Shown here: piece by piece, positions 40,556 to 50,900 of the stretch
Position numbering within the stretch: the first letter of the stretch is position 1
Layout of the letters: each line of letters begins with the position of its first letter
Source: Abyssicoccus albus
GTDB lineage: Bacteria; Bacillota; Bacilli; Staphylococcales; Abyssicoccaceae
DNA length: 64,000 nucleotides
Direction: 5' to 3'
Assembly (NCBI RefSeq): GCF_003815035.1
Contig: NZ_RKRK01000002.1
Span: 428,163 to 492,162 of the forward strand
Notes under the pieces: model-generated
The model's input: only the letters and a program-made list of their open reading frames with translations
Told to the model about the DNA's origin: nothing
The model's database searches: none
Translations under genes and position numbers: made by a program

Positions 40556-42598
40556 ATGGCGATACTTCCAATTATACATACAAATCGTATTTTTAATATC
40601 GATCAACTGGATAAAATAGGGCCTAAAACGTATGAAAAGTTCAAAGAAAATCATATAGTGACGAATGAAGATTTAATTCAGTACGTCCCAACACGTTATA
40701 AAGACTATCAATTGACTGATTTAACGCAAATAGAAGATGGACAACAAGTTAACGTTGTCGGCTTAGTTTATCAAATTGGTAAACCGAGCTATTATGCTAA
40801 AAGGCGTTCAAGAACGATTGTTAGAGTGTATATTAAAGATATTCCATTCAAGTTAATCTTTTTCAATCAAGTTTATTTGATTAAGCAATTGACCGTCGAA
40901 CAAGAATATATTATTAGTGGAAAGATTAATTTAGCAAAACAAGAAATTACCGTCAATCGTATTAAAGTAAATGATCATGAGCATAACGATGAAAAACAAA
41001 CTCTTGAACCTCACTATAGAAAAATTAAAGAAATTTCTACTAAAACTTTACAACATGCAATTCATCAAGCATTGGACATGACTTCTGGTTATGTAGAATT
41101 ACCAATAGACCTTGTTAAGAAATATAAATTAACTCCATTAGATGTCTGTTATGAAACGATACATCGTTCACAAGATTCTAGACAAATAGAACTTGCTAAG
41201 CGATCAATTAAATTTTATGAGTTATTTATGTTCCAACTCTATATGCAATACAAAAAGCATAATCAACAATTAAAAGACTCGACAGAGCCTTTAAATGTAG
41301 AGATTGATGAATTAAGTCCGTTAATTAATCATCTTCCATTTGAACTTACTATAGATCAGAAGACTGTTGTTGAAACCATTATTAAAGATTTTAATGGTAC
41401 ACATCTTATGAATCGTCTTGTGCAAGGTGATGTAGGTAGTGGGAAGACAATTGTTGCATTAATTGCAATGTATGCGATTCATTTGAAAGGGTATCAGAGC
41501 GCATTTATGGCGCCGACAGAAATTCTTGCAACACAACATTTAGAAGGGTTGAAATCATTTGTGGATCAATGTCGACTTTCTGTTCAAATAGAGTTGTTAA
41601 CGTCTTCTACACCGACGAAAGAAAGAAAGCGAATATTATCGGAACTTTCATCAGGTGAAATCGATATGATTATCGGTACACATGCGTTGTTAACAGAAGA
41701 AGTGGAGTTCGATCAATTAAAACTTGTGATTACAGATGAACAGCATCGTTTCGGGGTTAGACAGAGAAGCATTTTAAAGGATAAAGGACAAGGCGTGCAT
41801 GTTCTTATGATGACCGCTACACCAATTCCTAGGACGCTTTCATTTACAGCGATGGGTGATTTAAATGTGTCATTGATTCGATCGAAACCAGCTGGAAGAA
41901 AGCCGATTATCACGAGATGGTTTGATGAACGAGATCACGATGAAATGGTGACCCTTCTGAAAGATGCACTGAATGAGAGACAGCAAGTTTTCGTTGTTGC
42001 ACCGTTAATTGAAGATAGTGATATGGTTGAAGCGCATAGTGCAGAATCTCTATATTATTTATATCAACAACTATTTAATCACCATTCAATTGGACTAATG
42101 CATGGAAAACTCAAATCTGATGAAAAAGATGAACTAATGCAACAATTTATAAGACATGATATTGATATTTTAATTTCAACAACAGTTATTGAAGTAGGGG
42201 TCAATGTCCCTAATGCTTCTTTGATGATTATATATAATTCAGATCGATTTGGTTTATCAACACTTCATCAATTGCGTGGTCGTGTCGGACGAGGACATAA
42301 ACAATCTTATTGCTATTTAGTTGCTTCGCCGAAAACAGAAACAGGAATTCAACGTATGAAAATTATGGAACAATCAGAAGATGGGTTTTATATCGCTGAA
42401 AAAGATTTAGAAATGAGAGGACCAGGTGATTTTTTAGGAGTAAAACAAAGTGGATTACCTGACTTTCAGTTTGCCCATTTAGTAGAAGATTATAAAATGG
42501 TCATGTATGCACATCTTGAAGCCGAATATTATATTAATCATTTAACGGACGATTTAAAAATGTGGTTAGATAATTTTAAACCTGAATTAGAAGCTTAA
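40556..42598 (+). CDS. recG: ATP-dependent DNA helicase RecG
   Basis: RecG drives branch migration and fork regression in recombination and repair. The 680-residue protein has an N-terminal OB-fold wedge domain (about 60-150), Walker A GDVGSGKT (about 290-297), Walker B-type DEQH (about 394-397), the MTATPIPRT motif and the helicase C region HQLRGRVGRG, with the family's C-terminal hairpin. ATG codons at 40553 and 40556 are adjacent; spacing from AGGTG favours the second. In Staphylococcus aureus, as I recall, fapR follows directly; here a sortase gene intervenes. Confidence 0.96.
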   Translation: MAILPIIHTNRIFNIDQLDKIGPKTYEKFKENHIVTNEDLIQYVPTRYKDYQLTDLTQIEDGQQVNVVGLVYQIGKPSYYAKRRSRTIVRVYIKDIPFKLIFFNQVYLIKQLTVEQEYIISGKINLAKQEITVNRIKVNDHEHNDEKQTLEPHYRKIKEISTKTLQHAIHQALDMTSGYVELPIDLVKKYKLTPLDVCYETIHRSQDSRQIELAKRSIKFYELFMFQLYMQYKKHNQQLKDSTEPLNVEIDELSPLINHLPFELTIDQKTVVETIIKDFNGTHLMNRLVQGDVGSGKTIVALIAMYAIHLKGYQSAFMAPTEILATQHLEGLKSFVDQCRLSVQIELLTSSTPTKERKRILSELSSGEIDMIIGTHALLTEEVEFDQLKLVITDEQHRFGVRQRSILKDKGQGVHVLMMTATPIPRTLSFTAMGDLNVSLIRSKPAGRKPIITRWFDERDHDEMVTLLKDALNERQQVFVVAPLIEDSDMVEAHSAESLYYLYQQLFNHHSIGLMHGKLKSDEKDELMQQFIRHDIDILISTTVIEVGVNVPNASLMIIYNSDRFGLSTLHQLRGRVGRGHKQSYCYLVASPKTETGIQRMKIMEQSEDGFYIAEKDLEMRGPGDFLGVKQSGLPDFQFAHLVEDYKMVMYAHLEAEYYINHLTDDLKMWLDNFKPELEA

Positions 42599-42665
42599 TA
42601 ATCAATAATTGTAAGATATTAGTGAATCACATATAATATAAAATATAAACTTTAAGAGGTGAGAA

Positions 42666-43367
42666 ATGAGAACTTTATTACGAATTATCGGTGTATTATT
42701 AATAGTTGCAGCAATTATATTATTTAGTTGGTCACACATTAGATCGTACGTTATGACACAAATAAATGAGAGAATGATTGAAGCATTTCAAAACGGTGAG
42801 TCTACAGTGTATGTAAATCCTATTGAAGAATGGATTGCAACGAATGGACAACAAGATGCACCAGATCAGGAAGTTGTTTCTGTAGATGAGAAAGAAGATT
42901 TAGATGGCATTGATCATGAAGACCCATCTAAGCATCAAACTGATTACACAGAAATTGGAGATAGTATGGTCGCTTTTATCAAAGTACCATCCGTCGGAAT
43001 CAACGAACCTATCTTGAAAGGCCCTGCGACGGTACAGAATCTATACAATGGGGTAGTATTTGTCGAAGAGGATGATAGTTTAGATGACCAGAACATTGCT
43101 ATTGCCGGTCATAAATTACTTGGCACAAATATGAGGTTTTCGAATTTAGCGGATGCAAATATTGGTGCAAAAGTCATTATAGTGACACGTGATGGAGAAA
43201 GAGAATTTGAAATAACAAACAAAAAGCACGTAAAACCTAATGATGTATCAGTGTTAGAAGAACAGCAAGGAGAACCAACAAAATTAACGTTAGTGACTTG
43301 TGATGATTATGATCCAAATACAGGATTATTTCTTACACGAACGATTATTACTGCAAAAGAAGCTTAA
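42666..43367 (+). CDS. srtA: Class A sortase
   Basis: Sortase A cleaves LPXTG-type signals and attaches surface proteins to lipid II for anchoring to peptidoglycan. The 233-residue protein has an N-terminal membrane helix (about 6-21), an acidic linker (about 63-95) longer than usual, and the sortase barrel with the full catalytic set: H149 in IAGHK, C212 in LVTCDDYDPNTG and R225 in LTRTII. The TLVTC and DDYDPNTG context fits class A, the housekeeping type. It lies between recG and fapR, followed by a terminator, so it is probably its own unit. Whether it is the only sortase cannot be told. Confidence 0.92.
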   Translation: MRTLLRIIGVLLIVAAIILFSWSHIRSYVMTQINERMIEAFQNGESTVYVNPIEEWIATNGQQDAPDQEVVSVDEKEDLDGIDHEDPSKHQTDYTEIGDSMVAFIKVPSVGINEPILKGPATVQNLYNGVVFVEEDDSLDDQNIAIAGHKLLGTNMRFSNLADANIGAKVIIVTRDGEREFEITNKKHVKPNDVSVLEEQQGEPTKLTLVTCDDYDPNTGLFLTRTIITAKEA

Positions 43368-43381
43368 TTTATCTTATTTAG

Positions 43382-43414
43382 AAAAGAGTGCAACGGAAGT
43401 GTTGTACTCTTTTC
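43382..43414 (+). terminator. Terminator after srtA
   Basis: A 13-bp stem with one G-U pair (43382-43394 with 43401-43413) ends in TTTT. Confidence 0.82.
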
Positions 43415-43425
43415 ATTTTAAAATC

Positions 43426-43480
43426 TTGAAAAGGTATATCGTTATTGATATTATTAAGAAGTATTAATACCTAGTACTAA
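43426..43480 (+). promoter_or_regulatory. fapR promoter and FapR operator
   Basis: TTGAAA (43426-43431), 17 bases, TATTAT (43449-43454) form a promoter. Immediately downstream is the palindrome TTAATACCTAGTACTAA (43464-43480), very close to the known FapR operator consensus (TTAGTACCnGnTACTAA). It covers the expected start site, so FapR binding would block the whole fapR-plsX-fabD-fabG unit; malonyl-CoA is the known inducer. Confidence 0.88.
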
Positions 43481-43509
43481 TTTTGGATATGAAGATAGGG
43501 ATTGAATTT

Positions 43510-44064
43510 ATGAAAAATAAATTATCGAAAGAAGAAAGACATTCAAAACTTAAATCATTGATTGATGATAATCCTTTTTTAACGGATGAAGATTTATCGA
43601 ACAAATTCAATGTAAGCATTCAAACCATAAGATTAGATAGAATGACATTAAATATACCTGAAGTTCGAAAGAGAATTAAAGCTCGAGCAGAGCAACCAAT
43701 TGAGATTTCAAGTTTGAAAGAAGATGAAATTATCGGTGAAATAATCGATATTACATTAAATAAAAGTGCAATATCAATGCTTACAATTAAGGCGAATCAA
43801 GTTTTTGACCGCAATCATATTGCAAGGGGACATATATTGTTTGCACAAGCGAACTCTTTAAGTGTCGCTTTAATTCAACATGATACTGTACTTACTCGAA
43901 GTGCATCTGTAGATTTTGTAAAGCCAGTATATTTAAATGACCAAGTTATTACTAAAGCCAAAGCATCAAGGATAGATAATAAATTTTATAATGTAGAAGT
44001 CCAATCTGAAGTTAAAGGTGAACTGGTTTTTAAAGGTACTTTCAAGATGTATTATAAATCTTAA
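43510..44064 (+). CDS. fapR: FapR, malonyl-CoA-responsive repressor of lipid synthesis
   Basis: FapR represses fatty acid and phospholipid genes and is released by malonyl-CoA. The 184-residue protein has an N-terminal helix-turn-helix (LTDEDLSNKFNVSIQTIRLDR, about residues 20-40) joined to a hot-dog-fold ligand domain with GHILFAQANSLSVAL. In-frame ATG codons exist upstream at 43483 and 43489, but the first lies only a few bases after the operator. The 43510 start agrees with the family N-terminus. The operator before the gene implies autoregulation. Confidence 0.93.
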   Translation: MKNKLSKEERHSKLKSLIDDNPFLTDEDLSNKFNVSIQTIRLDRMTLNIPEVRKRIKARAEQPIEISSLKEDEIIGEIIDITLNKSAISMLTIKANQVFDRNHIARGHILFAQANSLSVALIQHDTVLTRSASVDFVKPVYLNDQVITKAKASRIDNKFYNVEVQSEVKGELVFKGTFKMYYKS

Positions 44065-44080
44065 ATAATGAGGGATAACA

Positions 44081-45064
44081 ATGAAAATTGCAATAGACTT
44101 AATGGGTGGAGATAATGCACCTGATGTAACTAAAGTAGCTGTAAACAAATTTGTTAAGGATTATAATGATGTGGAAATTTTAGTGTTTGGTCATCAAGAC
44201 CATAATGACTTTGATCATGAGCGGATTGAGTTTATCCATTGTGAAGACGTTGTAACAATGGAAGATGACCCTGTAAGAAGTGTCAAGCGTAAGAAAGATT
44301 CAAGTATGATGCAAATGATTCAATACATGAAAGAACATCGAGAAGTTGCCGGATTATCGGCAGGTAGTACGGGGGCTTTAATGAGTGGTGGACTTTTTAT
44401 TTTGGGCAGAATCCCAACGATTGAGCGACCAGCACTTGCGAATATGTTACCTACTAAATCGACTAAAGGATTTTTCTTTTTAGATATTGGTGCAAACAGT
44501 CAGAATAAACCGGAACATTTGGTACAATACGCAAAAATGGGTTCGATTTATATGGAAAAAATGAACGGCATCAGCGCTCCAACGGTTGGACTGTTAAATA
44601 TTGGGACTGAAGAAAAGAAAGGGACAGATTTAACGAAGGAGACACATCAACGATTAAAAGAAACAGACTTGAATTACATAGGCTATGTAGAGTCTAGATC
44701 AATACTTAAAGACAGTGCAGATGTAGTAGTAACTGATGGCTTTACTGGAAATATGGTGTTGAAGTCTATTGAAGGTACAGCATCATTTATGATGGATGTC
44801 ATCAAGGAGAGTATGATGCAAAATATCATTCGAAAATTCAGTGCTTTATCACTAAAACATGCGTTCAAAGATGTTAAGAAGACACTTGATTATACTGAGT
44901 ATGGTGGTGCGATTTTACTAGGGTTAGACGGGACGTTAGTGAAAGCACATGGCTCAAGTAATGAGAAGGCTATTTATTCAGGTTTAAGACAGTGTTATCA
45001 ATTAACACAAAATGAAGTGACGCAAAAAATAAAGTATTCAATCCTTGAAGGAAGTGACGAATGA
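44081..45064 (+). CDS. plsX: Phosphate acyltransferase PlsX
   Basis: PlsX converts acyl-ACP to acyl phosphate, the donor for PlsY in phosphatidic acid synthesis, and acts peripherally at the membrane. The 327-residue protein has the typical MKIAIDLMGGDNAP start, the AGSTGALMSGG motif (about residues 91-101), and VVTDGFTGNMVLKSIEG (about 215-231). It lies 16 bases after fapR and overlaps fabD by 4 bases (ATGA). Confidence 0.96.
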   Translation: MKIAIDLMGGDNAPDVTKVAVNKFVKDYNDVEILVFGHQDHNDFDHERIEFIHCEDVVTMEDDPVRSVKRKKDSSMMQMIQYMKEHREVAGLSAGSTGALMSGGLFILGRIPTIERPALANMLPTKSTKGFFFLDIGANSQNKPEHLVQYAKMGSIYMEKMNGISAPTVGLLNIGTEEKKGTDLTKETHQRLKETDLNYIGYVESRSILKDSADVVVTDGFTGNMVLKSIEGTASFMMDVIKESMMQNIIRKFSALSLKHAFKDVKKTLDYTEYGGAILLGLDGTLVKAHGSSNEKAIYSGLRQCYQLTQNEVTQKIKYSILEGSDE

Positions 45065-46023
45065 TGAAAAAAGTTGTATTATTTCCAGGACAAGGCTCTC
45101 AAACAGTTGGTATGTTTGAAAAGATGGTAGAAGGGATTGATGAACAAACTAAACAACATGTGAATAGACAAATCACGGCACTATCAAATGTAGTAAATCA
45201 AAGCTTTGAATCATTAGTGAATACGGATGAAGCTCAACTAAATATTACGATGAATACTCAACCCGCTTTATATATTCACAGTATCGTCTTGTATCAATAC
45301 ATGGAATCATTAGGTTTTGAAGCAGATTTATACATTGGGCATAGTCTTGGTGAACTTACTGCACTTGCGGCAAGTAAAGTATATTCTTTAGATGATGGTG
45401 TTAAAATAACTCGTCAACGTGGTGAATTGATGGATAATGCATACCCTAAAGGTGTTGGAAGTATGGCAGCAATTTTAAAGATGGATGATCACAAGTTGTT
45501 AGAGTTGATAGGGATGATTGATAAAGAAAACCATCGACTATCGATAGCGAACTTTAATACGCCATCACAGACTGTCATTACAGGACACTATAATGCCGTT
45601 GAAGAATTTGTCAGCCGATGCAAAGAATATGGCGCCAAAAAGGCGATTCAATTGAATGTGAGTGGGCCATTCCATTCACCACTGATGAAAACGATAGAAG
45701 AACCATTTAAATCGTATGTTCAACAATTGAACACGACTAGTAGTATGAAGCCAATCATTGGGAATTATAGTGCCAAAGAAGAGAAAGTACAGGAACGATT
45801 AATTGATCATTTAGTGAAGCAGTTATACTCACCTGTTCGATTTGTTGAATCGATTGAAAGAGCGATTGAATTAGGTGCAACAGAATTTATAGAAGTTGGT
45901 AATCAATCAGTATTAGCAAATTTAGTGAAGATAATTATTAAAGAAAAAGGCTATAATAAAGATGCATTTAAGGTGACAAGTATACAAACGATTAAAGAAG
46001 CAAAGGAGTATTTAGATGAGTAA
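45061..46023 (+). CDS. fabD: Malonyl-CoA:ACP transacylase
   Basis: FabD moves malonyl from CoA to ACP for chain elongation. The 320-residue protein has VLFPGQGSQ (about residues 5-13), the catalytic Ser in IGHSLGE (about 94-100), an Arg in RQRGELM, and the catalytic His in SGPFHSPLM (about 201-209). Either of two adjacent ATG codons may be used. The stop overlaps the fabG start by 8 bases, so the plsX-fabD-fabG chain is tightly coupled. Confidence 0.96.
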   Translation: MMKKVVLFPGQGSQTVGMFEKMVEGIDEQTKQHVNRQITALSNVVNQSFESLVNTDEAQLNITMNTQPALYIHSIVLYQYMESLGFEADLYIGHSLGELTALAASKVYSLDDGVKITRQRGELMDNAYPKGVGSMAAILKMDDHKLLELIGMIDKENHRLSIANFNTPSQTVITGHYNAVEEFVSRCKEYGAKKAIQLNVSGPFHSPLMKTIEEPFKSYVQQLNTTSSMKPIIGNYSAKEEKVQERLIDHLVKQLYSPVRFVESIERAIELGATEFIEVGNQSVLANLVKIIIKEKGYNKDAFKVTSIQTIKEAKEYLDE

Positions 46024-46753
46024 AATTGTTTTAGTAACTGGTGCTTCAAGAGGGATAGGACGAGCGATTGCATTGAAGTTTGCAAAACCAGACCATCATG
46101 TGATTGTAAATTATGCAGGAAATAAAGAAAAAGCATTGTCTGTAAAAGAAGAAATCGAATCACTAGGAGCTACTTCAGAAGTGTACCAATGTAACGTAAG
46201 TGATATGGAGTCAGTACAAGAAATGTTCAAACATATTAAGTCAGAACATACAAAGATTGATGTCATCGTAAATAACGCAGGAATTACACGAGACACATTG
46301 CTCATGAGAATGAAAGAAACTGATTTTAATGATGTGATTGACACGAATTTAAAAGGTGTATTCAACGTTATAAAATCAGCTTCTAGATTAGTGCTTAAAA
46401 ATCCAACGGCCAAAATTATTAATGTTTCTAGTGTTGTAGGTGTCACTGGTAATCCTGGGCAAGCAAACTATGTTGCAAGTAAAGCGGGGGTTATCGGTTT
46501 GACAAAAACAGTAGCGCAAGAATTCGGACCGAAAGGTATTACATGTAATGCAGTTGCACCTGGATTTATTGTATCTGATATGACAGACGAACTCAGTGAT
46601 GAAATTAAAGAGAAGATTCTTGCACAAATTCCAATGAAATCATTTGGAGATGTTGAGGATATAGCGAATGCGGTAGAATTCTTAGCAAGTGATAAAGCGA
46701 GATATATAAATGGTCAGACATTACATGTCAATGGCGGTATGTTTATGAATTAA
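46016..46753 (+). CDS. fabG: 3-oxoacyl-ACP reductase
   Basis: FabG reduces 3-ketoacyl-ACP with NADPH. The 245-residue short-chain dehydrogenase has the cofactor loop TGASRGIG (residues 7-14), NNAGITRD (about 84-91), the active-site Ser region NVSSVVG and YVASKAG (Tyr and Lys about 153-157). It is preceded by AAAGGAG within fabD. A 78-base gap separates it from acpP. Confidence 0.97.
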   Translation: MSKIVLVTGASRGIGRAIALKFAKPDHHVIVNYAGNKEKALSVKEEIESLGATSEVYQCNVSDMESVQEMFKHIKSEHTKIDVIVNNAGITRDTLLMRMKETDFNDVIDTNLKGVFNVIKSASRLVLKNPTAKIINVSSVVGVTGNPGQANYVASKAGVIGLTKTVAQEFGPKGITCNAVAPGFIVSDMTDELSDEIKEKILAQIPMKSFGDVEDIANAVEFLASDKARYINGQTLHVNGGMFMN

Positions 46754-46831
46754 TTAATTAAATGAATTAATTTATTTATTATAGTATAAATTGTATAATA
46801 TGAAAGACCCTTTTTAAGGAGGTGAAATAAA

Positions 46832-47059
46832 ATGGCAAACGCTGAACAAATTAAAGAAATTATCGCAGATAAATTAGACGTAGAACGTGAAAAAGTTGTT
46901 GAAACAGCATCATTTAAAGAAGATTTAGAAGCGGATTCATTAGATATTGCTGAACTTGTTATGGAACTTGAAGATGAGTTCGATACTGAGATTCCAGATG
47001 AAGAGGCTGAAAAAATCCAAACGGTTGGAGATGCAATCAACTACATTGATTCATTATAA
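46832..47059 (+). CDS. acpP: Acyl carrier protein
   Basis: AcpP carries growing acyl chains on a phosphopantetheine arm. The 75-residue acidic protein has the attachment serine S36 in [11 protein letters not shown], the ordinary type II fatty acid ACP motif. AAGGAGGTG precedes the ATG. Its 78-base upstream gap has a TATAAT (near 46794) that may give extra transcription, which is usual given the high need for ACP. A terminator follows. Confidence 0.97.
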   Translation: MANAEQIKEIIADKLDVEREKVVETASFKEDLEADSLDIAELVMELEDEFDTEIPDEEAEKIQTVGDAINYIDSL

Positions 47060-47067
47060 TTTTACTA

Positions 47068-47096
47068 AAAGACACCTATTGATTTAGGTGTCTTTA
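47068..47096 (+). terminator. Terminator after acpP
   Basis: A perfect 11-bp stem (47068-47078 with 47085-47095) closes the lipid operon; the T tract is short. Confidence 0.7.
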
Positions 47097-47123
47097 TCTA
47101 TTATGTATTATCGAATTTTGTCA

Positions 47124-47132
47124 TGGTATAAT
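47124..47132 (+). promoter_or_regulatory. Extended -10 promoter of rnc-smc-ftsY
   Basis: TGG directly before TATAAT (47127-47132) is an extended -10 element; no good -35 is present at the usual distance. It lies between the acpP terminator and rnc. Confidence 0.5.
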
Positions 47133-47176
47133 GAAAAAATGAACTGTTAAAGGCACAATATATTGAGGAGGTCATT

Positions 47177-47905
47177 ATGTCTAAGAAAGAGAAATTACTT
47201 CACCATTTTAATCAATCATTTGATGAATTTATGAATCAACTGCACTTGGAATATAATCACTTAGAATTATTTCAACAAGCATTTTCACATTCATCTTTTG
47301 TCAATGATTTTAAATTGCCGAAATTAAGTCATAACGAACGGTTAGAGTTTTTAGGAGATGCAGTATTAGAATTGATGGTATCGAATTATGTCTATCATAA
47401 CTATCCCCATTTACCTGAAGGTAAATTAACTAAAATGAGAGCTGCGATAGTGTGTGAGCCATCACTTGTAATTTATGCAAATCAGTTAAATTTGAATCGT
47501 TTAATTTTACTCGGTAAAGGAGAGGAAAAAACAGGTGGAAGAATGCGTCCTGCATTAATTGCTGATGTGTTCGAAGCTTTCATTGGTGCACTATATTTAG
47601 ATCAAGGTTATGAAGTCGTAAAGTCATTTTTAACTGAATATATTTATCCAGTTGTTGAAAGCCAATCGATTACTGAAGTGATTGATTATAAAACACAGCT
47701 CCAAGAATATATTCACCAAAAAACGCATCAAACAGTTACTTATGAATTAATTGAAGAGGATGGACCGGCACATAACAAACTATTTACATCTGTATGTATG
47801 ATTGATGGTGAAATCATTGGTAAAGGGTCTGGACGTACGAAAAAAATGAGTGAACAAGATGCTGCTAAAGTAGCGTTGCAAAAATACGAAAGAGGCAAAA
47901 TGTAG
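47177..47905 (+). CDS. rnc: Ribonuclease III
   Basis: RNase III cuts double-stranded RNA in rRNA processing and mRNA decay. The 242-residue protein has the catalytic signature [14 protein letters not shown] (about residues 53-66), the second acidic site in [15 protein letters not shown], and a C-terminal double-stranded RNA-binding domain ending in the [13 protein letters not shown] helix. GAGGAGG precedes the ATG. The stop shares one base with the smc GTG start. Confidence 0.96.
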   Translation: MSKKEKLLHHFNQSFDEFMNQLHLEYNHLELFQQAFSHSSFVNDFKLPKLSHNERLEFLGDAVLELMVSNYVYHNYPHLPEGKLTKMRAAIVCEPSLVIYANQLNLNRLILLGKGEEKTGGRMRPALIADVFEAFIGALYLDQGYEVVKSFLTEYIYPVVESQSITEVIDYKTQLQEYIHQKTHQTVTYELIEEDGPAHNKLFTSVCMIDGEIIGKGSGRTKKMSEQDAAKVALQKYERGKM

Positions 47906-50900
47906 TGGTTTATCTAAAAAAAATAGATGCGTACGGATTTAAATCATTTGCCCATAAAGTAACTGTAGAATTTGATGCAGGAATTACCGGAATTGTTGGG
48001 CCTAATGGATCTGGTAAAAGTAATATAACGGATGCGATTAAATGGGTTCTTGGTGAGCAGTCTGCAAAAAAACTACGTGGTCAAAAAATGCAAGATGTGA
48101 TCTTCTCAGGCACAAAAACGAAAAAACCTTTAAACTACGCAGAGGTGACTCTATTTCTAGATAATTCAAGTGGAGCGCTGAATATAGATGATAATGAATT
48201 GATTGTCTCAAGACGATTATACCGTAATGGTGATAGTGAGTATTTACTTAATAAAGAACCGGCAAGATTAAAAGATGTTATCGATTTATTTATGGATTCT
48301 GGACTTGGAAAAGATGCGTTTAGTATTATATCACAAGGAAAAGTAGATGAAGTTTTAAATGCTAAAGCTATTGATCGTCGAGTATATGTCGAAGAAGTTG
48401 CAGGCGTGTTGAAATACAAAAAGAAAAAAGAACAATCTAGTGATAAATTAAATAAAACAATCGATAATTTAAATCGAGTGAATGACATATTAAGCGAACT
48501 TGAATCAAGAGTAGAGCCGTTAAAAAGAGATAGTGAAATTGCGAAAGAATACTTAGCGCTTTCTGATGAATTGAAAACGGTCGATGTTCAAACACATGTC
48601 TATGAGATTCATCATCAAAATGAAGCTTATGATCGAATAAAAAAGCATGTGTTAGAACTAGAAGATATTATTGAATTAAATAAATCTCGCTATAAAAAAC
48701 TATCCAATGAACAAGAGAATAATAAAGAAGAGCGTAAAACGTTAGAAGACCAAATTTCAGAGCTACATCAGCAGAGAGTCAAAGAAATTGAACAAAAGAC
48801 TCGATATGATGGACAAATCGAATTGATTAAAGAACGAATTAATATGGGAAGTCAATCACAAGATGATTTAATAGATCAACTTGAGCAGTTGACAAAAGAA
48901 GAAAATTCAATCAACGCTTCGCTTGAACAATTAAATAAAGATATCACATCGAATCAAAGTAAAGGATTAGCATTAACTAATCAACTTAATGATCTTAAAT
49001 CACAACGAACAAATATTGATTCCGACAATACACGGTCAATCGATGATATTAGAGATGAATATTATGCGATTAAAACAAAAGAAGTCGAATTAAAGAATGA
49101 AATTCACATGATTGAGAATGACTTAGATCGGAAATCTCATGAAAGACAACGGTTCGAAAAAAGACATCAACAACTACTAAAAGAGCGAACTGTATTAGAG
49201 GATAAAGAAGAAGATTTAAGGCAACAGTTAAGCCAATTAAATACACAATTAGAAGAGAAAAGAATTGAATACAAGCAGTTGAATCAAACAATTGAAACGT
49301 TACAGCAACAATACGAACAAAATGGATCGAAATTGACTGAAGCAAAGCGTCTTTTCCAAGAGCATCAATATAAAATTGGTATGTTAAAGCGAAATATAGA
49401 CAACTTATCGGGCTATTTTCAAGGGGTAAAAGCAATATTAAATTCAACACATTTAAAAGGTATTCATGGAACAGTTGCCGATTTAATTAAAATTGATTCT
49501 AAGTATGTTACTGCGATCGAAACGGCCCTTGGAAATCGATTGCAATCAATTGTAGTCGATCGATCAGTTGATGCTAGACGTGCAATTCAATTTTTAAAAG
49601 ATCATAAAAAAGGTAGAGCGACATTTATACCGATAGAGTCAGTGTCACAACAAAATATACTCAATGTTCAGCAGATAAGACATATGAATGGATACATTGG
49701 ATTGTGTCATGAAGTCATAGAGTATCAACCTAAATATAAATATATTATGGAACAAGCGTTATCTAAAACCGTGTTAGTCGATACACTGGCAAATGCGAAT
49801 GAAATCAGTCGTGAAATGAATTATAAGGTAAGGATTGTGACACTTGATGGTGAGATTGTAAGCCCTGGTGGTTCGATGACTGGAGGGTATAAAAATACTA
49901 CGACGTCGGTATTAAACGATAAAGCTGACTATGAATCTATGATAAAGAGTACACCGTTATATGAACAAAAATTAAATAACTTGGAACAAACGGTTAGTGA
50001 ACAATACTTTAAATTGAAGGAATTACAAAGTGACTTATCGATGTGCTCTGAGGAAGGTAGTCGAATAAGTGAAAAAGTTAATTCAATCGATTTAGAACTT
50101 ATGAAAGCATTAGAGTCTAAAGACTTCATCACCGAACAAATCGAATTTATAAAAGTGGATTCTAGTTCTAATGAAGGGGTTCAACAATTAAGTATACTTC
50201 GTGAAGAGAAGGAAAGTATTTCAAAAAAATTAAATGACTTAGAACAATTGTTAGAGAGAACGTCTCAAACAGATGAAGAACGAGCAAAAGAGAAAGAACG
50301 ATTGATTGAAGAAGAGCAACAACTGAATGTTGAATTAAATATAGTTCAAACCGACATTAAACATAGTCAATCGAAAATTGTTGAATATCAGCATCGTCTG
50401 AAAGATATTGACGCTCAAATCAAATACATTCATGACAAAAAGACTAGAACATCTTCTGATGATGAACAAAATGAACAGCAAATTATAGAACTTGAAGAGA
50501 AACTATTAAATATTAATGCATCACTTCAACAGACAATTAATCAAATAGAATCATGGCAACAAAAATTAAGTTTAATAGATTCAACAATTAATCAAAATGA
50601 TACATCCCTAAAGCAATTCTCAGAAATGATACAAATGAAATCAACAGAACTTAATCAAGCCAAACAGAAATTAGCGCGTATTGATATTCAAATCGAGCAA
50701 CATATTGAAGCATTAAGCGAAGATTATAGGTTAAGTTATGATGAAGCAAAATCAACTTATGGATTAACTGAAGAGATAGCAAACGCGAAACAAAAAGTTA
50801 AATTACTCAAAAAATCAATTGATGAACTTGGATCAATTAACATGAATGCGATTGAAGAATACGAAACGGTTAAGACTCGGTATGATTTTTTAAACGATGA

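Noticed and set aside
49070-49450. 126-residue minus-strand ORF within smc
   Set aside because: Antisense of the coiled-coil region, whose repetitive codons leave open frames on the other strand.
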